A stretch of 6,791 nucleotides of DNA from CALFMR01 sp035550595 (GTDB lineage Bacteria; Acidobacteriota; Vicinamibacteria; Vicinamibacterales; SCN-69-37). The stretch spans positions 1 through 6,791 of the forward strand of contig DASZOV010000090.1 of NCBI GenBank assembly GCA_035550595.1. Direction: 5' to 3'. This document shows, piece after piece, positions 1-6,678 of this stretch. The notes beneath the pieces are model-generated. The model saw nothing but the letters and a program-made list of their open reading frames with translations. It was not told where the DNA came from and ran no database searches. Made by a program: the position numbers and the translations under genes. Within the stretch, counting starts at the first letter, position 1; each line of letters begins with the position of its first letter.

Positions 1-1
1 C

Positions 2-2512
2 GCTCCGGCCGAAGCCGTCGGTGCCGAGCGCGATGAGGGGGCGCGGCAGCCAGCGATCGATCGACGCAGGGAGGGCTTTCAGGTAATCGGAGGCGGCCAC
101 GAACACACCGGGCGCGTCCTTGAGGCACGTGCCGGCCCAGGGGACGCGGGGTTCCTCGGAGGGGTGCATCGTGTTCCACCGATCGCAGGCGCAGCCGTCA
201 CGGTACAGCTCACCGTAGCTCGTCACGCTCCAGACGTCGGCGCCCACGCCGTATTTCGATTCGAGGACCTCCGCCGCGTGAATCACCTCCGGCAGGATCG
301 CGCCGCTGCCGAACAGCTGGGCCCGCGCCTTCTGATCCGGCTGCGTCGCCGCGCGAAACCGGTACATGCCTTTGAGGATGCCCTCGCGCGCGCCCTCCGG
401 CATCGGCGGCATGGCGTACTGCTCGTTCATGACGGTCAGATAGTAGAAGATGCTCTCCTGGTCGACGTACATCCTCCGAATGCCCTCTTCGATGATCACG
501 GCGATCTCGTACGCGAAGGCCGGATCGTAGGCGAGCAGGTTCGGGACCGGGTACGCGAGCATGTGGCTGTTGCCGTCCTGATGCTGCAGCCCCTCGCCCG
601 CCAGCGTCGTCCGCCCCGCCGTGCCGCCGAGCAGGAAGCCGCGGGCGCGCGAATCGCCGGCCGCCCAAATCAGGTCGCCGATGCGCTGAAAGCCGAACAT
701 CGAGTAGAAGATGAAGAACGGCAGCGTGTTGACGCCGTAGGTGGCGTAGGCTGAGCCGGCGGCGATGAACGACGAGAGCGAGCCGGCTTCCGTAATCCCC
801 TCTTCGAGGATCTGGCCGTCGGAAGCTTCCTTGTAGTACAGGAGCGTGTCCATATCGACTGGCTCGTACATCTGGCCCGCGTGCGAGTAGATGCCCACCT
901 GCCGGAACAGCGCCTCCATCCCGAACGTCCGCGCTTCGTCGGGCACGATCGGAACGACCAGGTGGCCGAGCGTCTTGTCGCGAAGGAGCTTGGACAGCAG
1001 CCGCACGAACACCATCGTCGTCGACGCCTTGCGGCCATTGGTGCCTTCGTGGAATTCCTGGAAGAGCTCCCCCGGCACCATCTCGAGCGGCCTGCTGCGC
1101 ACCTGGCTGTTCGGGACGTACCCGCCGAGCGCGGCGCGCCGCTCCCGCAGGTACGTGATCTCGCGGCTGTCGTCGGGCGGCCGATAGAACGGCGCCTTGC
1201 TGATGTCCGCGTCAGAAATCGGGATGCCGAACCGCGTGCGGAACGCGCGCAGCTCCTCTTCGTTCATTTTCTTCTGCTGGTGCGTGATGTTCTTGCCCTC
1301 GCCCGCTTCGCCCAGGCCGTAGCCCTTGATCGTGCGCGCGAGGATGACGGTCGGCGCGCCCTTGTGCTGCATCGCCGCGCGGTACGCGTTGAAGACCTTC
1401 AGTGGATCGTGGCCGCCGACGCGCAGCGCCTTCAGCTCCTCGTCCGAGAAGTGCTGCACCATCTCGAGCAGCCGCGGATCGACGCCGAAGAAGTGCTTCC
1501 GAAGATAGGCGCCATCCTCGACGACGTAGCGCTGGTATTCGCCGTCGACGACCTCGCCCATGCGCTTGACGAGCAGCCCCTCGGTGTCGCGCGCGAGCAG
1601 CTCGTCCCACTCCGAGCCCCACAGCACCTTGATGACGTTCCATCCGGCGCCACGGAACAGCGACTCGAGCTCCTGGACGATCTGGCCGTTGCCGCGCACG
1701 GGCCCGTCGAGCCGCTGCAGGTTGCAATTGATGACGAAGACGAGATTGTCGAGCCGCTCTCGCGCCGCGAGCGTGATCGAGCCGAGCGTCTCGGGCTCGT
1801 CGGTCTCGCCGTCGCCGAGGAACGCCCACACCTTCTGATCGGATGCCGGCTTCAGCCCACGGTTCTCGAGATACTTGATGAACCGCGCCTGATAGATCGA
1901 CATCAGCGGTCCGAGGCCCATCGAGACCGTGGGGTATTCCCAGAAGTCCGGCATCAGCCACGGGTGCGGATAGGACGAGAGCCCACCGTCGGGTTTCAGC
2001 TCGCGGCGGAAGTTGCGCAGGTCCTGTTCGGACAGCCGGCCTTCGACGAACGCGCGCGCGTAGATGCCCGGCGACGCATGTCCCTGATAGAAGACGACGT
2101 CGGGCGTGGCGCCGTTGTCCTTGCCGCGGAAGAAGTGATTGAAGCCGACTTCGTACAGCGTCGCGGAGGAGGCGAAGGTCGAGATATGGCCGCCGATGCC
2201 GTCCGACTCGCGGTTGGCGCGCACGACCATGGCCAGCGCGTTCCAGCGGACCAGGCTCTTGATGCGCCGTTCAATCGCGCCATCGCCCGGGATGGGCACC
2301 TGCTCGTCGGCCGCAATCGTGTTGACGTAGGGCGTCGTGCCGCCGAACGGCACGCGCACGCCGGCGACGCGGGCACGGGCGCTGAGCGCCTCGAGCAACC
2401 GCACGACGCGGGCCTTGTCTCCCTGGTGCAGCACGTAGTCGAGCGACTCGATCCATTCGCGGGTTTCGACGGCTTCGAGTGCCGCGGCATCAGTGGGCGC
2501 CAGGTTCTTCAT
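2..2512 (-). CDS. aceE: Pyruvate dehydrogenase E1 component, homodimeric type (3'-truncated by window edge)
   Basis: This is the thiamine-diphosphate-dependent E1 subunit of the cytoplasmic pyruvate dehydrogenase complex. It decarboxylates pyruvate and passes the acetyl group to the lipoyl domain of E2. The frame is open from an ATG at 2512 (MKNLAPTDAAALEAVE...) to the left edge, giving 837 residues. It ends at LGTDGFGRS, which in E. coli AceE (887 aa) lies about 50 residues before the C-terminus, so only the tail is missing. The cofactor motif GDGETDEPE (233-241) with NCNLQRLDGPV (262-272) supplies D234, N264 and Q266, the expected Mg-diphosphate ligands. Active-site histidines are H109 (GGHI), H145 (YQGHASPG) and H411 (KNITHQQKK, matching E. 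coli H407). The C-terminal half keeps SMFGFQRIGDL and GEGLQHQDGNSH. I saw no frameshift or in-frame stop in the parts I translated codon by codon. No strong Shine-Dalgarno is visible; GGGAAG ten bases before the ATG is the best candidate. The gene is divergent from the M49 peptidase. E2 and E3 genes may lie beyond the left edge, but this cannot be seen. Confidence 0.97.
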   Translation of the reverse strand, partial: MKNLAPTDAAALEAVETREWIESLDYVLHQGDKARVVRLLEALSARARVAGVRVPFGGTTPYVNTIAADEQVPIPGDGAIERRIKSLVRWNALAMVVRANRESDGIGGHISTFASSATLYEVGFNHFFRGKDNGATPDVVFYQGHASPGIYARAFVEGRLSEQDLRNFRRELKPDGGLSSYPHPWLMPDFWEYPTVSMGLGPLMSIYQARFIKYLENRGLKPASDQKVWAFLGDGETDEPETLGSITLAARERLDNLVFVINCNLQRLDGPVRGNGQIVQELESLFRGAGWNVIKVLWGSEWDELLARDTEGLLVKRMGEVVDGEYQRYVVEDGAYLRKHFFGVDPRLLEMVQHFSDEELKALRVGGHDPLKVFNAYRAAMQHKGAPTVILARTIKGYGLGEAGEGKNITHQQKKMNEEELRAFRTRFGIPISDADISKAPFYRPPDDSREITYLRERRAALGGYVPNSQVRSRPLEMVPGELFQEFHEGTNGRKASTTMVFVRLLSKLLRDKTLGHLVVPIVPDEARTFGMEALFRQVGIYSHAGQMYEPVDMDTLLYYKEASDGQILEEGITEAGSLSSFIAAGSAYATYGVNTLPFFIFYSMFGFQRIGDLIWAAGDSRARGFLLGGTAGRTTLAGEGLQHQDGNSHMLAYPVPNLLAYDPAFAYEIAVIIEEGIRRMYVDQESIFYYLTVMNEQYAMPPMPEGAREGILKGMYRFRAATQPDQKARAQLFGSGAILPEVIHAAEVLESKYGVGADVWSVTSYGELYRDGCACDRWNTMHPSEEPRVPWAGTCLKDAPGVFVAASDYLKALPASIDRWLPRPLIALGTDGFGRS

Positions 2513-2547
2513 GAAGGTCTCGCTTCCCGGTCGACGAAAATCACACC

Positions 2548-2553
2548 ATTCTA
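2548..2553 (-). promoter_or_regulatory. aceE: Candidate -10 box of aceE (TAGAAT)
   Basis: On the minus strand TAGAAT matches the sigma-70 -10 consensus TATAAT at five of six bases. It would place the transcript start near 2541, giving a leader of about 28 bases before the aceE ATG. I found no convincing -35 hexamer 16-18 bp upstream, so this is a weak single-element prediction. It is supported mainly by its position in the divergent gap and by the rarity of A/T-rich hexamers in this GC-rich DNA. Confidence 0.35.
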
Positions 2554-2605
2554 CAGCCGACCGTACGCAGCAGGATACCCGCCGCGCCGCGAATCCGTGC
2601 AGAAT

Positions 2606-2609
2606 GAGG
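2606..2609 (+). promoter_or_regulatory. Shine-Dalgarno site (GAGG) deciding the start of the M49 gene
   Basis: GAGG, within TGAGGT, ends seven bases before the ATG at 2617, which is good spacing for ribosome binding. The next in-frame ATG, at 2686, is preceded by a pyrimidine-rich stretch with no purine-rich site. This favours 2617 as the start even though the first 23 residues it adds do not resemble a conserved domain. Confidence 0.55.
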
Positions 2610-2616
2610 TACGCGC

Positions 2617-4278
2617 ATGGCGCCCATCTTCTTCCGAGATGCGGCGCCCGGCACGCTCGGCCGCGCCCGCTTTCCATCACCACTCATGACGCACGCGTTG
2701 TCCGTTCCCGATCGCCTCCGCCGCTTCGCACCGGTCGACATCTCGGCTGACCTCACGACGCTCCCCGACACGGAGCGCCAGACGCTCTTTGAACTCGTCG
2801 CCGCCGCCCGGCTCATCGATGGCCTGTTCCTCGAACAGGTCTGGGCGGGCAATCCGGCGCTGCTCCTCCAACTCGCCGGCGATCGATCGCCGGAGGGACA
2901 GGCGGTGCTGCACTATTTCCTGATCAACAAGGGCCCCTGGTCGCGGCTGGATCACGACGAGGTGTTCACGCCGCCGCGATTCGACACCCCGGCCAAGCCC
3001 GCGGGCGCGAACTTCTATCCTGCGGACGCGACACGCGAGGAGGTCGACGGCTGGATCGCGTCGCTCGACGCCGAGACGCGGACGCGCGCATCCGGCTTCT
3101 TCTCGGTCATCGGTCGTGACGAAGCGGGACGGCTCACGAGCGTGCCGTACAGCGTGGCGTACCGCAACGCGCTCGTGCCCATCGCCGACCGGTTGCGCCG
3201 CGCGGCGGCGGTCACCACGCAGCCATCCCTCGCGGCATTCCTCACCGCGCGCGCCGACGCGTTCCTCTCGAACGACTACTACGCGAGCGACGTGGCCTGG
3301 ATGCAGATCGACGCGTCGATCGAGCCGACCATCGGGCCGTACGAAACCTATGAAGATGGCTGGTTCGGCTACAAAGCGGCGTTCGAGGCCGTCATCGCCG
3401 TACGCGACGCCGAGGAGACCGCCAAGCTGGCGACGTTCGGCCGCCGGCTGCAGGCGCTCGAGGACGCGCTCCCGATCGATCCGCGTTATCGCAACCCGCG
3501 CCTCGCGCCGCTCTCACCCATCCGCGTCGTCAACGTCGTCTTCACGGCCGGCGACGCGAACCGCGGCGTGCAGGCGGCGGCGTTCAATCTCCCGAACGAC
3601 GACCGCATCATCCGCGAGCACGGCGCCAAGCGCGTGATGCTGAAGAACGTCCAGGAAGCGAAATTCAACCGCGTGCTCGTGCCGATTGCCGACGTCGCGC
3701 TCGCCGCGGCCGACCGTGCGCGCGTGTCATTCGACGCGTTCTTCTCGCACATCCTCCTGCACGAGCTCATGCACGGCCTCGGCCCGCACGTCGTCTACGG
3801 CACGACACAGCCGATCCGGCTGGCGCTGAAGGACGCCTACGCGCCGATCGAAGAAGCCAAGGCCGATGCCTCGGGTCTGTGGGCGCTGCATCAACTCGCC
3901 GGCGCCGGTCACATTCCCGCTGCCGTGGCCGAGTCGACCTACGCGACGTTTCTCGCCTCGGCGTTTCGATCGATCCGCTTCGGCGTGAACGAAGCGCACG
4001 GCCGAGGTGTGGCCGTGCAGTTGAACACGTTCGTCGACCACGGCGCCGTGACCGTCGCCGCCGACGGCAGGTTCGCCGTCGTGCCGTCGGTCATGCCAGA
4101 CGCCGTGGCCGCGCTCACGCACGATCTGCTGACGATCGAAGCCGAAGGCAACTACGCCGCCGCGCAAGAGTTGCTCGCACGGATGGGCGTCGTCCGCCCC
4201 GAAGTACAGCGCGTGCTCGATCGACTCGACGACGTGCCCGTGGACATCGAGCCGATCTTCAGGCCCGCAGGCGCTTGA
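2617..4278 (+). CDS. M49 family zinc metallopeptidase (dipeptidyl peptidase III-like, HEXXH type)
   Basis: Probable cytosolic zinc exopeptidase of family M49, which releases dipeptides from the N-terminus of short peptides. It has no signal peptide or membrane segment. The metal site is visible: HELMH at 382-386, with zinc ligands H382 and H386 and catalytic base E383, followed 26 residues later by EEAKAD (412-417), whose E413 should be the third ligand. Other M49 landmarks are NDYYASD (219-225), IGPYETYED (239-247) with E243/Y245 in the place of the substrate-binding E-x-Y of animal enzymes, NLPNDD (324-329), and AHGRG with H461 as the likely transition-state histidine. The protein has 553 residues, far shorter than animal DPP III (about 737) but like the short bacterial forms and the M49 part of plant NUDT3-type proteins. 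No Nudix domain is present. The start at 2617 is chosen for its Shine-Dalgarno; 2686 (MTHALSVPDRL...) is the alternative. The family assignment is firm. Dipeptidyl specificity is inferred. Confidence 0.88.
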   Translation: MAPIFFRDAAPGTLGRARFPSPLMTHALSVPDRLRRFAPVDISADLTTLPDTERQTLFELVAAARLIDGLFLEQVWAGNPALLLQLAGDRSPEGQAVLHYFLINKGPWSRLDHDEVFTPPRFDTPAKPAGANFYPADATREEVDGWIASLDAETRTRASGFFSVIGRDEAGRLTSVPYSVAYRNALVPIADRLRRAAAVTTQPSLAAFLTARADAFLSNDYYASDVAWMQIDASIEPTIGPYETYEDGWFGYKAAFEAVIAVRDAEETAKLATFGRRLQALEDALPIDPRYRNPRLAPLSPIRVVNVVFTAGDANRGVQAAAFNLPNDDRIIREHGAKRVMLKNVQEAKFNRVLVPIADVALAAADRARVSFDAFFSHILLHELMHGLGPHVVYGTTQPIRLALKDAYAPIEEAKADASGLWALHQLAGAGHIPAAVAESTYATFLASAFRSIRFGVNEAHGRGVAVQLNTFVDHGAVTVAADGRFAVVPSVMPDAVAALTHDLLTIEAEGNYAAAQELLARMGVVRPEVQRVLDRLDDVPVDIEPIFRPAGA

Positions 4279-5077
4279 TTTCGGTCAGTGCGAGATCGGG
4301 CCGGTCGCTGATGAAGCCCGTCACGCCCCACTCGGCGAGGCGGCGCATGTCGGTGGGGTCGTCGACGACCCAGACGTGGACGGCGATGCCAGCGGCACTC
4401 GCGAGGCGGACGAACCTACGGGTCACGACGCGGCGGCCGTGAAAACGTAGCGGGATCTGGAACGCCTGATAGCCGGTCGGCCGCGGACGCTGGAAGAAGA
4501 ACGACCGGCGCAGCGCGGCTTTGACTTCCGCGACCGAGGCACTCGACGCGACGCCTTCCAGCGCATGACGCGCGGCGCGGACGGCGACGACGTTGAAGCC
4601 GCCGACGATCACGCGATCGGACGCGTTCGCCTCGGCAATCACGGCGGCAACACGCTCGGCAGCATGCGCATCGTCGCCCTTGATCTCGATCACGAACGGC
4701 ATCTCCGGCCAGCGCGCGAGCGCATCGGCCAGCCGCGGCACGCCGATGCCCATCCCAGCGAACGGATGACGTCCTGTCTCGTCCGTGAATCGACATCCGG
4801 CATCCACGCGACTGAGCTCGTCGGCGGTCCGCACCCGCACCGGACCGGACGCGTCCGTCGTCCGGTCGAGCGTCGCGTCGTGAATGACGACGACCTCGTC
4901 GTCTCGAGAGAGGTGGACGTCGCATTCGATGGCATCGACGCCGAGCGCCGCGGCTCGTTCGAAGGCCGTGAGCGTGTTCTCGGGCGCGAGCCGCGATCCG
5001 CCGCGGTGCGCGATGGCCGACGGCGTGTCGAGCGCGAGCAGATGGCCGAGACGGCTGGCGGCTGGCGTGGCCGTCAC
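4259..5077 (-). CDS. Glycerophosphodiester phosphodiesterase (GDPD family)
   Basis: This enzyme hydrolyses glycerophosphodiesters from deacylated phospholipids to sn-glycerol 3-phosphate and the free alcohol. Its TIM-barrel carries the GDPD signature in order: HRGG (24-27), PENT (32-35), IECDV with E51 and D53, H55, and H66-D67. Together these give the catalytic histidine pair (H24, H66) and acidic metal ligands (E51, D53). E131 and K133 in EIKG, the barrel-end HVWVVDD (234-240) and GFISDRPD (254-261) complete the fold. The 272-residue length is normal for cytosolic UgpQ-like enzymes, and there is no signal peptide. The start is GTG (5077-5075), 23 codons before the HRGG motif. No in-frame ATG precedes the motif, and ribosome-site support is weak (GGCGG about eight bases upstream). 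The gene is convergent with the M49 peptidase, their ends overlapping by 20 bp, and divergent from the AAA+ gene. No glycerol 3-phosphate transporter is adjacent, so physiological linkage is unknown. Confidence 0.93.
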   Translation of the reverse strand: MTATPAASRLGHLLALDTPSAIAHRGGSRLAPENTLTAFERAAALGVDAIECDVHLSRDDEVVVIHDATLDRTTDASGPVRVRTADELSRVDAGCRFTDETGRHPFAGMGIGVPRLADALARWPEMPFVIEIKGDDAHAAERVAAVIAEANASDRVIVGGFNVVAVRAARHALEGVASSASVAEVKAALRRSFFFQRPRPTGYQAFQIPLRFHGRRVVTRRFVRLASAAGIAVHVWVVDDPTDMRRLAEWGVTGFISDRPDLALTEIKRLRA

Positions 5078-5153
5078 GAGGTCAGCCGCCGGTCGAACGC
5101 GCGGTCGATGAGAAGACCGGACGGATGAGGACGCTGCGCGTTACTATGCATCT
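5078..5153. other. Divergent intergenic region between the GDPD and AAA+ genes
   Basis: A 76-bp gap between divergent start codons. Its right end carries the TACTAT box assigned to the AAA+ gene and the hexamer palindrome ATGCAT (5146-5151), too short to call an operator. On the minus strand no good -10/-35 pair for the phosphodiesterase gene was found; CATAGT, reading leftward from about 5149, is the best weak match. Confidence 0.5.
5142..5147 (+). promoter_or_regulatory. Candidate -10 box (TACTAT) for a leaderless transcript of the AAA+ gene
   Basis: TACTAT fits the TANNNT pattern of bacterial -10 elements and lies six bases before the ATG at 5154, in one of the few A/T-rich patches of the window. 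With normal spacing, transcription would begin at or next to the ATG itself, giving a leaderless mRNA. No Shine-Dalgarno sits at a usable distance: the only GAGG is at 5127-5130, over 20 bases upstream. No clear -35 hexamer was found. Confidence 0.4.
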
Positions 5154-6677
5154 ATGGATCTGCCTGCTACACGAGGTGCGCTCGCCGAGGCCGTTCGCGC
5201 GGGACGCGTGCCGCATCGCTCGGTCAAGGACGAACTTCGCGCCAACCTGACGGCCCGCCTTCGTGACGGCGGCCCACTCTTCCCGGGGATCGTCGGCTAC
5301 GACGACACGGTCATCCCGCAGATCGTCAACGCGCTGCTGTCGAAACACAACTTCATCCTGCTCGGCCTGCGCGGTCAGGCGAAGACGCGGCTGCTGCGCG
5401 CGCTCACGACGCTGCTCGATCCGGCCATTCCCGTCGTGCCCGGCTGCGAGATTCACGACGATCCGCTCGCGCCGCTCTGCGCGGATTGCCGCGCGCGCGC
5501 GGCCATCGAGGGCGACGACCTGGCCGTCGGCTGGCTCACGCCCGAGCACCGGTACGTCGAGAAGCTCGCCACCCCGGACGTGACGATCGCCGACATGATC
5601 GGCGACGTCGACCCCATCAAGGCGGCGCGGGCCGGCCACGAGCTCGGCAACGAGCTCACGATGCATTATGGCCTGCTGCCCCGCGCCAACCGCGGCATCT
5701 TCGCCATCAACGAACTGCCCGATCTGGCGAGCAAGGTCCAGGTCGGCCTGTTCAACATCCTTCAGGAAGGCGACGTCCAGATCAAAGGCTACCCGGTGCG
5801 CCTGCGGCTCGACGTGCTCCTCTGCTTCAGCGCGAATCCGGAGGACTACACCGCGCGCGGCAAGATCATCACGCCGCTGAAGGATCGCATCGGCTCCGAG
5901 ATCCGCACGCACTATCCGCGGTCGCGCCAGGACGCGATGGCCATCACCGCGCAGGAAGCCTGGGTCGACCGCCGCGGCGGCGCGCCGGGCGGCATCGCCG
6001 TCGAGGTCCCGCCGTTCGTCCGCGAGATCGTGGAAGAAGTCGCGTTCCAGGCGCGCGGCGACCAGAAGGTCGACAAGCGCTCCGGCGTGAGCCAGCGGCT
6101 GCCGATTACCGCCATCGAGAACGTCGTGTCGAACGCCGAGCGGCGCGCGCTGGCCAACGGCGAAGGAATCGCCGTGCCGCGCGTGAGCGACATCTACGCG
6201 GCGCTGCCCTCGCTCACGGGCAAGATCGAGCTCGAGTACGAGGGCGAGCTGAAGGGCGCCGAACACGTCGCGCGTGAGCTCGTGCGGCAGGCCGTCGCGA
6301 CCGTCTTCGACGGCTACGCCGTGACCGTCGATCCACGCGCCATCGTCGAGTGGTTCGATCGCGGTGGCAGCCTCGAACTGTCCGACACGTCGCCGGCCGC
6401 CGATCTCCTGGCCGCGGTCGATCGCATCGCCGGCTTCGATCGCGTCGCCACGGCGATTGGCGCCCGCGCGGAGGACGCCAACGCGCTTCGCGCGTCGGTG
6501 GCCGACTTCATCCTGGAGGGCCTGTACGCGCTCAAACGCATCAGCCGCACCGACGACGGCAAGCTGATGGGCGCGCCGGCGCCGGCCCGTCCACGCCCCG
6601 AAGCGCGCTCGGTCGAATCGCTGCTCGACGATGACGACGAGCCGGCCGGGAAGGGCAAGAAGAAGTACTACAACTGA
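5154..6677 (+). CDS. AAA+ ATPase, magnesium-chelatase (ChlI)/MoxR-like
   Basis: Cytosolic AAA+ ATPase of 507 residues, related to the ChlI/BchI subunit of Mg-chelatase and to MoxR proteins, which act as ring-shaped motors with VWA-domain partners. In order: an N-terminal helical lead with LFPGIVGYDD (42-51); a Walker A variant GLRGQAKT (71-78), with Ala where Gly is usual but K77-T78 kept; a Cys/His cluster (C98, H101, C109, C112); a Walker B-like strand IFAINELPDL (182-191), with N186 in the usual Asp place and E187 kept; sensor 1 SANPED with N228; and DRIGSEIR (244-251), whose R245 is a candidate arginine finger. A helical lid region follows, and the tail is charged (DDDDE, then KGKKKYYN). 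Such proteins are often labelled magnesium chelatase, but no tetrapyrrole gene is visible here, so that reaction should not be assumed. The ATG at 5154 fits a leaderless start. The next gene begins one base after the stop, suggesting co-translation. Family confidence is high; the client is unknown. Confidence 0.88.
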   Translation: MDLPATRGALAEAVRAGRVPHRSVKDELRANLTARLRDGGPLFPGIVGYDDTVIPQIVNALLSKHNFILLGLRGQAKTRLLRALTTLLDPAIPVVPGCEIHDDPLAPLCADCRARAAIEGDDLAVGWLTPEHRYVEKLATPDVTIADMIGDVDPIKAARAGHELGNELTMHYGLLPRANRGIFAINELPDLASKVQVGLFNILQEGDVQIKGYPVRLRLDVLLCFSANPEDYTARGKIITPLKDRIGSEIRTHYPRSRQDAMAITAQEAWVDRRGGAPGGIAVEVPPFVREIVEEVAFQARGDQKVDKRSGVSQRLPITAIENVVSNAERRALANGEGIAVPRVSDIYAALPSLTGKIELEYEGELKGAEHVARELVRQAVATVFDGYAVTVDPRAIVEWFDRGGSLELSDTSPAADLLAAVDRIAGFDRVATAIGARAEDANALRASVADFILEGLYALKRISRTDDGKLMGAPAPARPRPEARSVESLLDDDDEPAGKGKKKYYN

Positions 6678-6678
6678 C

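Larger units (their letters stand above)
2513..2616. other. Divergent intergenic region between aceE and the M49 gene
   Basis: These 104 bp separate two divergently transcribed genes and must hold both promoters. For the minus strand a TAGAAT box is visible. For the plus strand only the Shine-Dalgarno is convincing; GATACC near 2574 and AGAATG near 2601 are poor -10 candidates. I saw no clear inverted repeat that would mark an operator. Confidence 0.6.

Noticed and set aside
56..66. Short CGATCGATCGA tract
   Set aside because: It lies inside aceE coding sequence, encodes ordinary residues, and is too short to be more than chance in GC-rich DNA.
164..754. A 196-codon plus-strand frame and several 60-260-codon frames inside the identified genes
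   Set aside because: All lie within aceE, the M49, GDPD or AAA+ genes in other frames and give low-complexity Arg/Ala/Ser-rich peptides without domains or ribosome sites.
881..2689. A 602-codon open frame on the plus strand opposite aceE
   Set aside because: It is entirely antisense to a confidently identified aceE, its translation is rich in Arg, Ala, Glu and Val without any recognisable domain, and such frames are expected opposite high-GC genes with strong third-position bias.
5154..6677. Annotation as a chlorophyll-type magnesium chelatase subunit
   Set aside because: The similarity is to the AAA+ module in general. No other tetrapyrrole or photosynthesis gene is visible, and the Walker sequences and Cys/His insert differ from ChlI/BchI.
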